Shown: positions 1 through 9,868, numbered from the stretch's first letter. The stretch: 64,000 nucleotides of DNA from Ignavibacteria bacterium UBA7675 (GCA_002483085.1 DLHF01000033.1:11164-75163); one strand, 5' to 3'. Numbers and translations are program-made. The notes: a model not told the origin generated them from the sequence alone.

Positions 1-1370
1 TGATCCCGCGACCCGACCCGACCCAATTATTTACTGGGAAGTGAGCACCGACAATGGCGCTACTTGGTCGACGGTGGCAACACTGACCATGCCATCAACA
101 CAGTATTCGGTGGCGAATATCACAGCGGGCATGAATGGATATCTCTACAGAGCAAAACTCGTCAATACATGCGACAGCGCTCTGTCTACACCCGCTCTGC
201 TGACCGTCAACACGAAACCCGTCGTACAGACATCGCCCACGCCTCAAACTGTGTGCGAAGGCGAAAGTACGTCGTTCGATGTTGTCGTTGATCCCGCGAC
301 CCGACCCGACCCCATTATTTACTGGGAAGTGAGCACCGACAATGGCGCTACTTGGTCGACGGTGGCAACACTGACCATGCCATCAACACAGTATTCGGTG
401 GCGAATATCACGGCGGGCATGAATGGATATCTCTACAGAGCAAAACTCGTCAATACATGCGACAGCGCTCTGTCTACACCCGCTCTGCTGACTGTCAACA
501 CGAAACCCGTCGTGCAAGCATCGCCTACCCCAAAAACTGTATGCGAAGGCGAAAGTACGTCATTTGATGTGGTGGTCGATCCAACAACGAAACCCGACCC
601 CATTATTTACTGGGAAGTGAGCACCGACAATGGCGCTACTTGGTCGACGGTAGCAACGCTGACCATGCCATCAACACAGTATTCGGTGGCGAATATCACA
701 GCGGGCATGAACGGATATCTCTACAGAGCAAAACTCGTCAATACATGCGACAGTGCTCTGTCTACACCCGCTCTGCTGACCGTCAACACGAAACCCGTCG
801 TGCAGACATCGCCCACGCCTCAAACTGTATGCGAAGGCGAAAGCACATCGTTTGATGTGGTGGTCGATCCAACAACGAAACCCGACCCAATTATTTACTG
901 GGAAGTGAGCACCGACAATGGCGCTACTTGGTCGACGGTAGCAACGCTGACCATGCCGACAACGCAGCATTCGGTGGCGAATATCACAGCAGGCATGAAC
1001 GGATATCTCTACAGAGCAAAACTTGTCAATACATGCGACAGTGCTCTGTCCACTCCTGCACTCTTGACCGTCAACACGAAACCCATCGTGCAAGTATCGC
1101 CTACCCCAAAAACTGTATGCGAAGGCGAAAGCACATCGTTTGATGTGGTGGTCGATCCAACAACGAAACCCGACCCAATTATTTACTGGGAAGTGAGCAC
1201 CGACAACGGCACGACATGGACGACTGTCGCAACGCTCACGTTCCCCAATACGCAATTGGACATAAGCAATGTAACCGCTGGTATGAATGGTTATCTTTAC
1301 CGAGCAAAGTTAGTCAACTCGTGCGACAGTGCCCTTTCTAATACTGCATTGCTTACTGTTAATACAAAAC
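1..1370 (+). repeat. 288-bp tandem repeat array encoding 96-residue Ig-like units
   Basis: Identical segments recur at exactly 288-nt steps (for example at about 100, 388, 676 and 964), each encoding one Ig-like unit inside the first CDS. Copies 1-4 are nearly identical in DNA; copy 5 (from about 1150) is more diverged. The array continues upstream out of the window. The linker alternates between TSPTPQTV and (A/V)SPTPKTV forms, so a two-unit (576-bp) higher-order duplication is likely. Confidence 0.95.
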
Positions 1371-4300
1371 CAGTAGTTAAAACATCGCCTGAATCTAAAA
1401 CTGTATGTGAGGGTCAAAGCACAATTTTCTCAGTTGAAGTTGAACCAACAACAAAGCCTGATCCTGTCATTTACTGGGAAGTCAGTATCAACAGCGGTGG
1501 ATCATGGTCGACAGTGGCAACGCTCACATTCCCCAACACACAACTCGATGTCAATGATGTGACTGCCGGAATGAACGGGAACCTCTATCGAGCTGTGATT
1601 ATTAACCCCTGTGGTACAGCAATCTCAACAAGTGCTGTTCTAACAGTGTATACAAAGCCAGTAGTCACAATTACTCCATCCAACAAGATAGTATGCGAAG
1701 GCAGCATAGTAACTTTTGAAGCTTTTGCTACTGGCATTCCAACTCCTAATATTGTGTGGGAAGTCAGTACGAATAGCACTGTATATGTACCTATTGCGGA
1801 AGGCGGACAATATTCTGGCACAACGACAAACATACTGACAATCAACAATGTTTTATCTGAACAGGACGGTTATTATTTCCGCGCTGTATTCTCTAATCAA
1901 TGCGGCCAGGGCACTTCTGCCTCGGCGCTCCTTACTGTCAAAACGCTGCCGAGAATTACAGGAAGTCCGACCTCAGCTACGATCTGCGTAGGCGAACCTT
2001 ATAGCTTTACTGTCGAAGCTACCGGATCGAACCTTCATTATCAATGGCAGAAAAACGGTGTCAATATTCCAGATGCAAGTGGCCTAACATATACAACATA
2101 TACGATTCCTGCGGTTGAAGAAAGTGATGCGGGTGTCTATACTGTTGTTGTGTCTGGTCCCTGCCCTCAAACAGCACTTACTTCCGCTACTCTGAACGTA
2201 AACGCTCCGCCAAAAATCATCGAACAGCCCACATCAGCTACAGTTTGCGAAGGCAACGATATAGAATTCTGGGTGCAGGCTACGGGTGCAAATATTTCGT
2301 ATCAGTGGTATAAAAACGGCCAAGCTATTACCGGCGCAACTCTCTCGACCCTGTCGCTTACCGATGTCGATGTGAGCGATGAAGGTATGTATTATGTAGA
2401 AGTGCACGGTATCTGCCCGGTGACGCCTGCGACGTCTTCTATAGCGCAACTCACCGTTAACACATCTCCCAGGATTACAAACAATCCTCTCTCCCGCTCT
2501 ATATGCGAGGGTGAAACCGTGATCTTCTCTGTTGCTGTGTCGGGTACAGCCCCGCAGTTCCAATGGCGAAAGGACGGCAAGCCGATTGCAGGAGCTACGG
2601 GTGGACAGCTTACGCTCAATAATATTACACAGGTTGATGCGGGCAACTACGATGTTGTAGTGATCGGTACATGTCCACCTCCTGTTACGAGCAGCGTTGC
2701 AACTCTTACTGTCAACGCCGCTCCGCAAATTACCCAGCATCCAAAAGATACTATCATTTGCGAAGGCGAAACCCTTGTGCTTACGGTGCAGGCCAATGGC
2801 GCAGGCCGTACTTTCCAATGGAGAAAAAATGGTGTGGAAATTCTGGCACCAGAAGGTACATCGCAGAATTATACGCTGCCGGGTATCACCGATGCAGCCA
2901 ACGGCGTCTATGACGTCATCGTAAGCGGTACATGCCAGCCTCCTGATACAAGCCTACAGGCCAATGTGCGTGTGCAACGCCCGCCGCAGCTTACGAATAC
3001 GCCATCGTTCCCCACTGTGAGCTGTCTGGGTGGCTCCAGCCGGGATACACTTGTTATCTTTAACCCCGGTGCAGCGCCGATCTCGATGAATGCTGCTGCG
3101 GTTAATAACTCTCGCTTTGTTATTGTCGACCCTGTTGGTCCGTTCGATATTCCGGCAGGTGCCTCCAAAAATATTATCGTGGAATTCCGCCCTACCAGAG
3201 CAGGAACGGAAATCGCATCTGTCAATCTTACATCGGTGCGCTGTAATTCACAGATATTAGCACAGCTTTCTGCTCGCGCCGATTCTATTCGCATTGTGTC
3301 GCTGCCAGAAGTCCGCTTCAAGTCGGCAGCTCAATGCGATGGCCCAGATGTGCAGGATGTACTCGTGGAAAATACGGGCGATGTAGAAGTACGGATAACA
3401 CCCTCGTTCTCCGATTCCCAGTTTGCTCTCGACAATCCGGCAGATAGTCCAATCATACTTCCCTCTGGCAGCAGCAAGCGCGTGCGTGTGCGCTTTACCA
3501 GCAACGGGGTTCCCAATACGTCGATTACAGCTACAATGCGGCTTACCACAGAACAGTGCAGTTTTGAAACAACAACGATTCTCCGCGCTGGAAGTATCCG
3601 CGTTGCCTACGAAGCTACTGTTCCGGGCGGCGTTCTGGATTTTGGTACGCTGGCAGGCTGCAAAACGAATTCATCGCTCACTTTTAAGGTGAAAAATACT
3701 GGTAATGCCGTTGTGTCGATTACTTCGGCAACAACGACAAACCCGGCTTTTGGCGCAGTTCTGCCCCAGACTCCTTTAGTGCTTGGCGTGGGTAGTACTG
3801 CTACTATTACAGTGCAGTTCGGTGCAGGCCCTCCCGGCTCGGTCAGCGGAAAGCTTATTCTGCGCAGCGGCAATCCATGCCCGAAGGATACAACATTCGA
3901 TCTGGTGGGCAGTCGCGGAGATGTGGCTATTGCTCCCGATGTCCAGACAGTGGCTTATGGCAAGTTGCTGTCGTGCGTGCAAACATCGCGAGATACAGTA
4001 ATTGTCATTACCAACAATGGTACAGAAGACGCTTCGTTTGGAGCGCCGAATATTCAAGCGCCTTTTGCAATTACAGATGTACAGCCTACTCCCGGCTTCC
4101 CGCGCACACTGAAAGCCGGTGCCTCTATTCGCGTGCGTGTTTCGTTCGCACCCGGTGCAGATGGCAGCTATAGCTCCATAGCCCGATTCCCCTATCAGTG
4201 GGGCGAGTGCACAGATACGCTGAACATCCCGCTGACTGGCGCTATTAGCACGCCGCAGCTTCAGGCCGATGTAAATATCATCGACTTTGGAGCATTGCTC

Positions 4301-6256
4301 GGCTGCGAAGGTACGCTCGATACAACGCTGATACTTGTAAATAATGGCAGCGAAGATATGGTGATTAGCGATATTCAAGACCCAGCAGGCTATCGTATCA
4401 AAGATCTGCTTTCGTCGTCGCTTCCGCTTACAATACCAGCAAATGGCGGCACGGTGGAAATCCGCATCCGCTTTGCTCCTCCTGCTCCGGGTGTGTATAA
4501 TCAACTGCTCGTTCTTACAGCCCAGCCATGTGATGTGAAGCTGTCAATTGCCCTGCGCGGCGAAAAACAAGGTGTGAGCTTTAGCGATGTGCCAAGCGAT
4601 GTTATCGACTTTGGTACCATTGTCAACTGTAATGGCGAGCCTATATCACCAAAATCGTTTACCATTAATAATACGAGCGATGGCGATGTAGAAGGACGTG
4701 TCACCTACACAGTAACTGGTCCGTTTACAACCACGCTGCAACAGAATACCGTCCTGAAAAAAGGTAATCCGGTTCCCTTTGATGTGGTATTTACTCCTTC
4801 GGGCAATGGCTTGGCAACGGGCGAACTGAAGTTGTTCTACGAGCCATGCGGTATTACACGCACCATTGCTCTGCGCGGTACAATTACGTACCCAGCTCTT
4901 GTAAACAGTGGTACGACAGTGTTTGGCGATCAAACAGTAAATACAACCTCCGGACAACGGGTGGTGACATTTACTAATTCCGGTTCTACAACACTGACTA
5001 TTACCGCTATCGACCAGCCCGCAGCACCCTTCACAGTAGTGTCGGTTACTCCTGCTCTTCCGGCAGTGCTGAAGCCCGGTGAATTACTGACGGTGGTTCT
5101 TACATTTACACCGACAGATGATATTGTCTACAATGACATTCTGCAAGTGCACAGCTCGACGCCCTGTACAATTTCCAGCCAGATCGCGATGGAAGGACGT
5201 GGTACCAATGCCCCGCAACCAAACATCACGTTCAAAGGGTTGGATTTCGGCCAGGTGTATGTCACTATGTCCAGAGCAATGAAGGTGACAATTACCAACG
5301 ACGGACAAGACGACGGGCAGATATTCAACATTACTTCCGACGACCCGCAATTCACGGTGGAAACGCTGAACTACCCGATCAGTATTCCAAAGGATAAATC
5401 TATTGAGGTGGAAGTAACATTCAGCCCGGCGACTCCCGGTATAAAAACAGCAAAACTGAAAGTACTGAGCGATGGCGGCAGCCCGGAAGATATTATCCGT
5501 GGCGAAGGTATCCCCCTGCCCAAAGGCACAACAGTGCTTTCGATGCCCGCTCTTACAGCCGAGGCTGGTACGGAGAACTTCGCTCTGCCGGTGCGCCTTA
5601 CCAACCAGCAGAATCTCCCAGCTACTGAGTCGATCACTTCGCTGAAGTTTACAGTGAGCTTCAACGGCACGCTCTTCTATCCGGTACGCACATCAAAAGG
5701 TACAATTACCAACAACGATTTTGACGAGACAACGCATACCCGCACAATTACAGTAGAACTGCTTGCTGCTGATTTCAACGGCATACCCAGCGCAGGCGAT
5801 CTGCTTACGGAAATATATGGCAATGTGCTGCTCGGCAATAGCGAAACAACTGCTCTGACATTCTCTAACATTGAGTGGGAAGTAGGACTCGGCAGCGCAA
5901 CAGCAACACCGGAAAACGGTACGCTGACGCTTACCAATGTATGCCGCGTGGGTGGTGCACGATTGATCAAACTGAACAAGGCGCACAGCATTACCAGCAT
6001 CACGCCAAACCCCGCTTCCGATGTTGTGGAAATTGTCGCCGAAGTACCAGTGGTAGGCCCGGCAGCACTGGAAATCTATTCGATTACAGGCGAACTTGTG
6101 TACGCGCACCACTGGACGGTAAGCCGTACAACGACGGCAGCTTCGACGGCAACAGTACTTATGATTCCGACTACTGAGCTGCCAAGCGGCACTTATCAGG
6201 TAATCCTCCGGTCGAAGGAGCGTGTTGATTCGCAACGCCTTGTCATTGTGAAGTAA
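2..6256 (+). CDS. Giant T9SS-secreted Ig-repeat / choice-of-anchor-D surface protein (5' end outside window)
   Basis: The frame is open from base 2, so the true start and signal peptide lie upstream; 2,084 residues are visible. In order: an array of about 96-residue Ig-like repeats with CEGES...IYWEVSTDNG...NGYLYRAKLVN cores (first five close copies, then diverged ones, to about nt 1960); four I-set-like Ig domains with YQW(Q/Y)KNG and DAGVY motifs (about nt 1960-2990); a run of choice-of-anchor-D/ASPM-SPD2-Hydin modules with DFGTL..C...L.L.N.G patterns (about nt 2990-5510); a cohesin-like domain (about nt 5540-5930); and a C-terminal T9SS type A sorting domain (ITPNPASDVVEI ... SGTYQVIL ... 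LVIVK). Known for the family: T9SS clients cross the outer membrane and are released or anchored to the surface. An adhesin or matrix role is inference. The stop is followed 9 nt later by the OmpA gene, suggesting an operon. Confidence 0.9.
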   Translation, partial: DPATRPDPIIYWEVSTDNGATWSTVATLTMPSTQYSVANITAGMNGYLYRAKLVNTCDSALSTPALLTVNTKPVVQTSPTPQTVCEGESTSFDVVVDPATRPDPIIYWEVSTDNGATWSTVATLTMPSTQYSVANITAGMNGYLYRAKLVNTCDSALSTPALLTVNTKPVVQASPTPKTVCEGESTSFDVVVDPTTKPDPIIYWEVSTDNGATWSTVATLTMPSTQYSVANITAGMNGYLYRAKLVNTCDSALSTPALLTVNTKPVVQTSPTPQTVCEGESTSFDVVVDPTTKPDPIIYWEVSTDNGATWSTVATLTMPTTQHSVANITAGMNGYLYRAKLVNTCDSALSTPALLTVNTKPIVQVSPTPKTVCEGESTSFDVVVDPTTKPDPIIYWEVSTDNGTTWTTVATLTFPNTQLDISNVTAGMNGYLYRAKLVNSCDSALSNTALLTVNTKPVVKTSPESKTVCEGQSTIFSVEVEPTTKPDPVIYWEVSINSGGSWSTVATLTFPNTQLDVNDVTAGMNGNLYRAVIINPCGTAISTSAVLTVYTKPVVTITPSNKIVCEGSIVTFEAFATGIPTPNIVWEVSTNSTVYVPIAEGGQYSGTTTNILTINNVLSEQDGYYFRAVFSNQCGQGTSASALLTVKTLPRITGSPTSATICVGEPYSFTVEATGSNLHYQWQKNGVNIPDASGLTYTTYTIPAVEESDAGVYTVVVSGPCPQTALTSATLNVNAPPKIIEQPTSATVCEGNDIEFWVQATGANISYQWYKNGQAITGATLSTLSLTDVDVSDEGMYYVEVHGICPVTPATSSIAQLTVNTSPRITNNPLSRSICEGETVIFSVAVSGTAPQFQWRKDGKPIAGATGGQLTLNNITQVDAGNYDVVVIGTCPPPVTSSVATLTVNAAPQITQHPKDTIICEGETLVLTVQANGAGRTFQWRKNGVEILAPEGTSQNYTLPGITDAANGVYDVIVSGTCQPPDTSLQANVRVQRPPQLTNTPSFPTVSCLGGSSRDTLVIFNPGAAPISMNAAAVNNSRFVIVDPVGPFDIPAGASKNIIVEFRPTRAGTEIASVNLTSVRCNSQILAQLSARADSIRIVSLPEVRFKSAAQCDGPDVQDVLVENTGDVEVRITPSFSDSQFALDNPADSPIILPSGSSKRVRVRFTSNGVPNTSITATMRLTTEQCSFETTTILRAGSIRVAYEATVPGGVLDFGTLAGCKTNSSLTFKVKNTGNAVVSITSATTTNPAFGAVLPQTPLVLGVGSTATITVQFGAGPPGSVSGKLILRSGNPCPKDTTFDLVGSRGDVAIAPDVQTVAYGKLLSCVQTSRDTVIVITNNGTEDASFGAPNIQAPFAITDVQPTPGFPRTLKAGASIRVRVSFAPGADGSYSSIARFPYQWGECTDTLNIPLTGAISTPQLQADVNIIDFGALLGCEGTLDTTLILVNNGSEDMVISDIQDPAGYRIKDLLSSSLPLTIPANGGTVEIRIRFAPPAPGVYNQLLVLTAQPCDVKLSIALRGEKQGVSFSDVPSDVIDFGTIVNCNGEPISPKSFTINNTSDGDVEGRVTYTVTGPFTTTLQQNTVLKKGNPVPFDVVFTPSGNGLATGELKLFYEPCGITRTIALRGTITYPALVNSGTTVFGDQTVNTTSGQRVVTFTNSGSTTLTITAIDQPAAPFTVVSVTPALPAVLKPGELLTVVLTFTPTDDIVYNDILQVHSSTPCTISSQIAMEGRGTNAPQPNITFKGLDFGQVYVTMSRAMKVTITNDGQDDGQIFNITSDDPQFTVETLNYPISIPKDKSIEVEVTFSPATPGIKTAKLKVLSDGGSPEDIIRGEGIPLPKGTTVLSMPALTAEAGTENFALPVRLTNQQNLPATESITSLKFTVSFNGTLFYPVRTSKGTITNNDFDETTHTRTITVELLAADFNGIPSAGDLLTEIYGNVLLGNSETTALTFSNIEWEVGLGSATATPENGTLTLTNVCRVGGARLIKLNKAHSITSITPNPASDVVEIVAEVPVVGPAALEIYSITGELVYAHHWTVSRTTTAASTATVLMIPTTELPSGTYQVILRSKERVDSQRLVIVK

Positions 6257-6265
6257 GGAGCTGAC

Positions 6266-8353
6266 ATGAAAGGACATTCCTGTAGGACAATCGCGGCACG
6301 AGCCTTCGCGCATTGTACGCTTGCTGTGCTTCTGGCTCTTGGCTGCGCTCAGCCCGATGCACAGGCACAAGTCATTCCTTACGGCGTCAATCCACATACG
6401 ACTTATTTTGGCGTAGGTGGCTTTGGAAGCTACCAGTCCAATCTGCATTCCGCAGGCTTCCGAGAGCTTCCAGGCTCGCCGAGCTGCTGCCCTAAATACA
6501 CAGGTGGGTTTGGCAATGGATATAATGTTGGCGGATTTTTTGAAGTCCCCGTGTCGTCTATCATAGCAATTCAGCTCAGGGCGTCCTATGCTTCCTTGAG
6601 CGGCACACTCACAGAAAAAGAAGTGCAGCACGTACCCGGCGAAAATGGCTCGGCTCCCGTGGATATGATGATCGAACATCGGTTGTCGTCGCAAGTCAAT
6701 GTCGCAGGTATCGAACCAACTGCCTCCTTTTTTCTGTTTGATTTCCCGCTGTCGCTCAAGCTCGGCGCAAACATCAGCTATGTGCTCTCGCATACATTTT
6801 CACAGGAAGAAGCCCTTGTCTCGCCCGACTACCTTACATTTATTGATGGTTCGGTGGTGCGGAATGTTACGTCGGGTCCCATCCCCAATGCACAGTCGAT
6901 GTACTTCGGCATTGTAGGAGGGGTTGGCTATGACCTGCCGATTAGCAGCACCATGACCATGACTCCCGAAGTGCTCTATGTGCAGAGTATTACCAATGTG
7001 TCCAGCGATGTTGCTTGGAAAATCAATACGCTGCGCATGGGTGTGGCAATTACCTATCCCTTTATTCCTGTGCCGCCACCGCCGCGTCCGGTTCTCATAC
7101 CCATCGAGCATGTTCCGTCTATTGAGATCAATATTCCCAAACCGCCGCCGCCAGCGTTCAGCGCTACACTTGATGTAGAAGGCGTGTTTAAAGATGGCAC
7201 TGTACGAAGCGATTTCCAGATTACTGTCGAAGAAACAGAATTCAGCGAAACCCTTCCGCTCCTGCCAAGCGTGTTCTTTGAGTCCGGCAGCTCCGATATT
7301 ACTCAGTCGCGCTTGGTACTGTTTACGCCTCAGCAAACTGATAAATTCAGCGAACGCAATCTATCTGCTAATATCTTTGAATTTTACGCGCATACGCTGA
7401 ATATTATCGGCAAACGCCTCAGGGAAAATCCGGTGGCAAATGCCGTCTGCACAGGCATTATTTCTACAACAGGTGTCGATAAAGACAACACCGACCTGGC
7501 GCAACAGCGCGCGGAGAATGTGCGGGAATATCTGATTAGCGTGTGGAACATCGACCCCGACCGTATAAAAACAAAAATCAAACGCTCTACCAAGGGCAGC
7601 ACAACAAGTAACCCTGTAGATGTTCCCGATATCGAGGGTGAAAATCGCCGGGTGGAAATTGCCACCGATGAGTACGAAGTCCAAAAGCCTGTGCTTATCC
7701 AGCGCAATTCCTATGCTGTCTCCCCTGCCATTGTGCGCCTGAAGCCTACAATTACAGCGCAAGCTGGCGTAAAAGACTGGCAGCTTTTTGCAGAGCAGGA
7801 CAAGCGCAGTGTGCGAACCGATAGCGGCACGACCAATCCTGCTGCAATCTCCTGGAATCTCTCCGAACACGATTTCGAGAGAAAAGATGGCGCCGTCGAT
7901 CTGTTTGTAAAGCTGCACGACAATGTAGACCAAGACCTTACTCTGAATAGCTCGGTTCCGTTCGAGTATTTATCTATTGCCGACAAACGCCTTAAGGAAC
8001 AAGCAGATAAGCGCATCGAAAAATACTCGCTTATTCTGTTTGAGTTCGATAATGCCTCGCTCGATGCGAAGAACCGCCGTATCCTCGACGAAGTGAAAAG
8101 CCGTATTCAGCCCACATCCCATGTTACAATCCTCGGCTTTACCGACAGGACTGGGTCGCAGGAATACAACAGAACTCTGGCTGAAAATCGCTGCCGCGAG
8201 GTGTCGCGTTATGTAGCAGAAAAGGTAACTGATGGCAATATTGAAATCCGCGCGGTAGGATCAGATGACTTAGTCTATCCGAATGAACTCCCCGAAGGCC
8301 GCAATTATTCCCGCACAGTGCAGATCATTATCGAAACACCTATCGAACAATAA
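6266..8353 (+). CDS. Outer-membrane beta-barrel protein with two OmpA-like peptidoglycan-binding domains
   Basis: 695 residues. The N-terminal signal peptide has a probable cleavage at AQA/QVIPYG (about residue 35); the LGC just before could instead be a weak lipobox. A beta-barrel-like region (about 36-275) ends in proline-rich linkers (VPPPPRP, PKPPPPA). Two OmpA-like modules follow. One at about 330-470 has FFESGSSDI and a QQRAENVREYL helix. The second, at about 585-695, has the more canonical LFEFDNASLD, ILGFTDRTGS and RTLAENRCREVSRYV motifs. Having two OmpA domains is unusual; single-domain proteins are the norm. The start has a good Shine-Dalgarno (AAGGAG, 7 nt spacing) and follows the surface-protein gene closely. 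Likely role: tethering the outer membrane or surface machinery to peptidoglycan. Confidence 0.85.
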   Translation: MKGHSCRTIAARAFAHCTLAVLLALGCAQPDAQAQVIPYGVNPHTTYFGVGGFGSYQSNLHSAGFRELPGSPSCCPKYTGGFGNGYNVGGFFEVPVSSIIAIQLRASYASLSGTLTEKEVQHVPGENGSAPVDMMIEHRLSSQVNVAGIEPTASFFLFDFPLSLKLGANISYVLSHTFSQEEALVSPDYLTFIDGSVVRNVTSGPIPNAQSMYFGIVGGVGYDLPISSTMTMTPEVLYVQSITNVSSDVAWKINTLRMGVAITYPFIPVPPPPRPVLIPIEHVPSIEINIPKPPPPAFSATLDVEGVFKDGTVRSDFQITVEETEFSETLPLLPSVFFESGSSDITQSRLVLFTPQQTDKFSERNLSANIFEFYAHTLNIIGKRLRENPVANAVCTGIISTTGVDKDNTDLAQQRAENVREYLISVWNIDPDRIKTKIKRSTKGSTTSNPVDVPDIEGENRRVEIATDEYEVQKPVLIQRNSYAVSPAIVRLKPTITAQAGVKDWQLFAEQDKRSVRTDSGTTNPAAISWNLSEHDFERKDGAVDLFVKLHDNVDQDLTLNSSVPFEYLSIADKRLKEQADKRIEKYSLILFEFDNASLDAKNRRILDEVKSRIQPTSHVTILGFTDRTGSQEYNRTLAENRCREVSRYVAEKVTDGNIEIRAVGSDDLVYPNELPEGRNYSRTVQIIIETPIEQ

Positions 8354-8380
8354 TCCGTCGAACATCGGTACGGCAATACG

Positions 8381-8429
8381 CGATCCCCCCGTAGAGACGC
8401 CCCGGCGGGGCGTCTCTACGGGGGGATCG
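8381..8429. repeat. Perfect 23-bp inverted repeat (hairpin) downstream of the OmpA gene
   Basis: Arms 8381-8403 and 8407-8429 are perfectly complementary with a 3-nt GGC loop; the arm contains CCCCGTAGAGACGCCCC. It begins 27 nt after the OmpA stop codon. No T-run follows, so it is not a standard intrinsic terminator. A related imperfect GAGACGCCC...GGGCGTCTC palindrome sits at about 47809-47830, so this is probably a dispersed palindromic element that may also protect the 3' end of the upstream mRNA. Confidence 0.85.
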
Positions 8430-8441
8430 TATATGGCATCG

Positions 8442-8472
8442 TATGGTATTTTCCCCTGTTTTGCTATTTTTG
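8442..8472 (+). promoter_or_regulatory. Candidate Bacteroidota-type promoter for the enoyl-CoA hydratase gene
   Basis: TATTTTTG at 8465-8472 matches the -7 consensus TAnnTTTG exactly. TATG at 8442-8445 is a 3-of-4 match to the -33 TTTG with a 19-nt gap. The ATG is 75 nt downstream. The -33 element is weak, so this is a candidate only. Confidence 0.45.
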
Positions 8473-8547
8473 CATCGTTCAACGATCATTCTCTCACACG
8501 GAAGAACCGGCGTGGCAACGGCGGGCTTTCGCTTCCATCGGTACAAC

Positions 8548-9327
8548 ATGGCAGATTATACGTGCATCAAAACATCTTCCCCCGCCGACAGGATTGGCGT
8601 AGTACAAATAGACCGTCCAGCAGTGCTCAATGCTCTGAGCTTGCAAACCATGAAAGAAATCGCAACAGCGCTCGAAGCGTTCGACAATGATGAGTCGATT
8701 CGCTGTATCGTGCTGCACGGCAATCGCAAAGCATTTGCAGCAGGCGCCGACATCACGGAAATGGCCGATGCAACTGCTGTAGAAATGCTCAGCCGCGACC
8801 AGTTCACACGCTGGGATCGCATCCGCAAAATTAAAAAACCTCTGATAGCCGCTGTAAGCGGTTTTGCACTCGGCGGCGGCTGCGAACTCGCGATGATCTG
8901 CGATATGATCGTAGCTGGCGATACGGCAAAATTTGGGCAACCGGAAATAAAGATTGGCGTGATGCCCGGTGCTGGCGGCACACAACGCCTTACACGCGCC
9001 ATCGGCAAAGCCCGCGCTATGGAAATGGTGCTCACTGGCTCGATGATCTCCGCCCAGGAAGCCTACGAAGCCGGCCTCGTGAACCGCGTTGTGCCCGAAG
9101 CAGTGTACCTCGAAGAAGCAATATCGCTCGCTACTCAAGTGGCGTCTATGCCCCCAGTGTCGGCACGCCTCGCCAAAGAATCCGTGCTTAAATCGTTCGA
9201 CACAACTATCGAAACTGGCTTGGAGTTCGAGCGCAAAAATTTCTACCTGCTGTTCGCTACCGATGATGCTCGCGAAGGTATGACTGCATTCAAAGAAAAA
9301 CGCAAACCCACGTGGTCGGGTAAATAA
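8548..9327 (+). CDS. Enoyl-CoA hydratase (crotonase family)
   Basis: 259 residues from the ATG at 8548; the frame is open further upstream to 8443, but MADYTCIK matches the normal family N-terminus. Crotonase signatures are present: the oxyanion-hole segment KAFAAGADI, the GGGCELAM segment with the first catalytic Glu, and PEIKIGVMPGAGGTQ with the second catalytic Glu. Both catalytic acids being present supports true hydratase activity (trans-2-enoyl-CoA to 3-hydroxyacyl-CoA) rather than another crotonase reaction. It sits near a PaaG-like isomerase and a 3-hydroxyacyl-CoA dehydrogenase, so a role in beta-oxidation or a related acyl-CoA route is likely. The substrate chain length cannot be told from sequence. 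Confidence 0.9.
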   Translation: MADYTCIKTSSPADRIGVVQIDRPAVLNALSLQTMKEIATALEAFDNDESIRCIVLHGNRKAFAAGADITEMADATAVEMLSRDQFTRWDRIRKIKKPLIAAVSGFALGGGCELAMICDMIVAGDTAKFGQPEIKIGVMPGAGGTQRLTRAIGKARAMEMVLTGSMISAQEAYEAGLVNRVVPEAVYLEEAISLATQVASMPPVSARLAKESVLKSFDTTIETGLEFERKNFYLLFATDDAREGMTAFKEKRKPTWSGK

Positions 9328-9357
9328 TTATCTTTCTTCTCCCCACTCAAGCCCTGT

Positions 9358-9819
9358 ATGCACAAGATAAAAATTCTGCTCCCCATGCTGCTCCTTGCCA
9401 TCTGCACAATGGCAACTGCCCAGACGACAGGTATCGCCGACTCGGCTAAGCACGCCGATATTGTCAAAATGCTCCGCGCAAGTGGCGGCGCTGAGCTCGG
9501 AATACAGATGATGGATAATATTCTGCCCACCTTTGTGCAGGCATTTCCACAAGTGCCCGAGCAGTTGTGGGAAGAAATAAAGCAGGAATTCAGTGCCGAT
9601 GCCCTTATCGACATGATCGCACCGGTCTACGACAAATACTACTCGCACGAAGAAATACAAGAGCTGATAGCTTTTTATGAAAGCCCTATCGGAAAAAAGC
9701 TCGTGGAGCGCACGCCGCTTGTGATGCAGGAAAGCATGGCAGTAGGGCAAAAATGGGGCTATGAAGTAGCTGAAAAAATCATGAAAAAGCTCGAATCAAA
9801 AGGCTATAAAAGGATGTAA
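9358..9819 (+). CDS. Secreted DUF2059 domain protein
   Basis: 153 residues. It has a clear signal peptide (MHKIKILLPMLLLAICTMATAQ), with cleavage probably after Ala-Gln. The remainder is helical and carries the DUF2059 pattern YDKYYSHEEIQELIAFYESP followed by IGKKL and a late VMQES helix. The family is widespread in periplasmic proteins of unknown function. There is no recognisable Shine-Dalgarno. It lies between the two crotonase genes on the same strand, 30 nt after the first, so co-transcription is possible, but nothing in it suggests an acyl-CoA role. Confidence 0.8.
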   Translation: MHKIKILLPMLLLAICTMATAQTTGIADSAKHADIVKMLRASGGAELGIQMMDNILPTFVQAFPQVPEQLWEEIKQEFSADALIDMIAPVYDKYYSHEEIQELIAFYESPIGKKLVERTPLVMQESMAVGQKWGYEVAEKIMKKLESKGYKRM

Positions 9820-9868
9820 CAACGGCGGGCTTGTAACAGCCATGCAGGGCGAATACAAGCAATAATAT

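Noticed and set aside
671..1255. Long minus-strand open frame across the Ig repeats
   Set aside because: It is a mirror of the repeated plus-strand gene; Cys/Arg-rich translation and loss of the frame where repeats diverge show it is a shadow.
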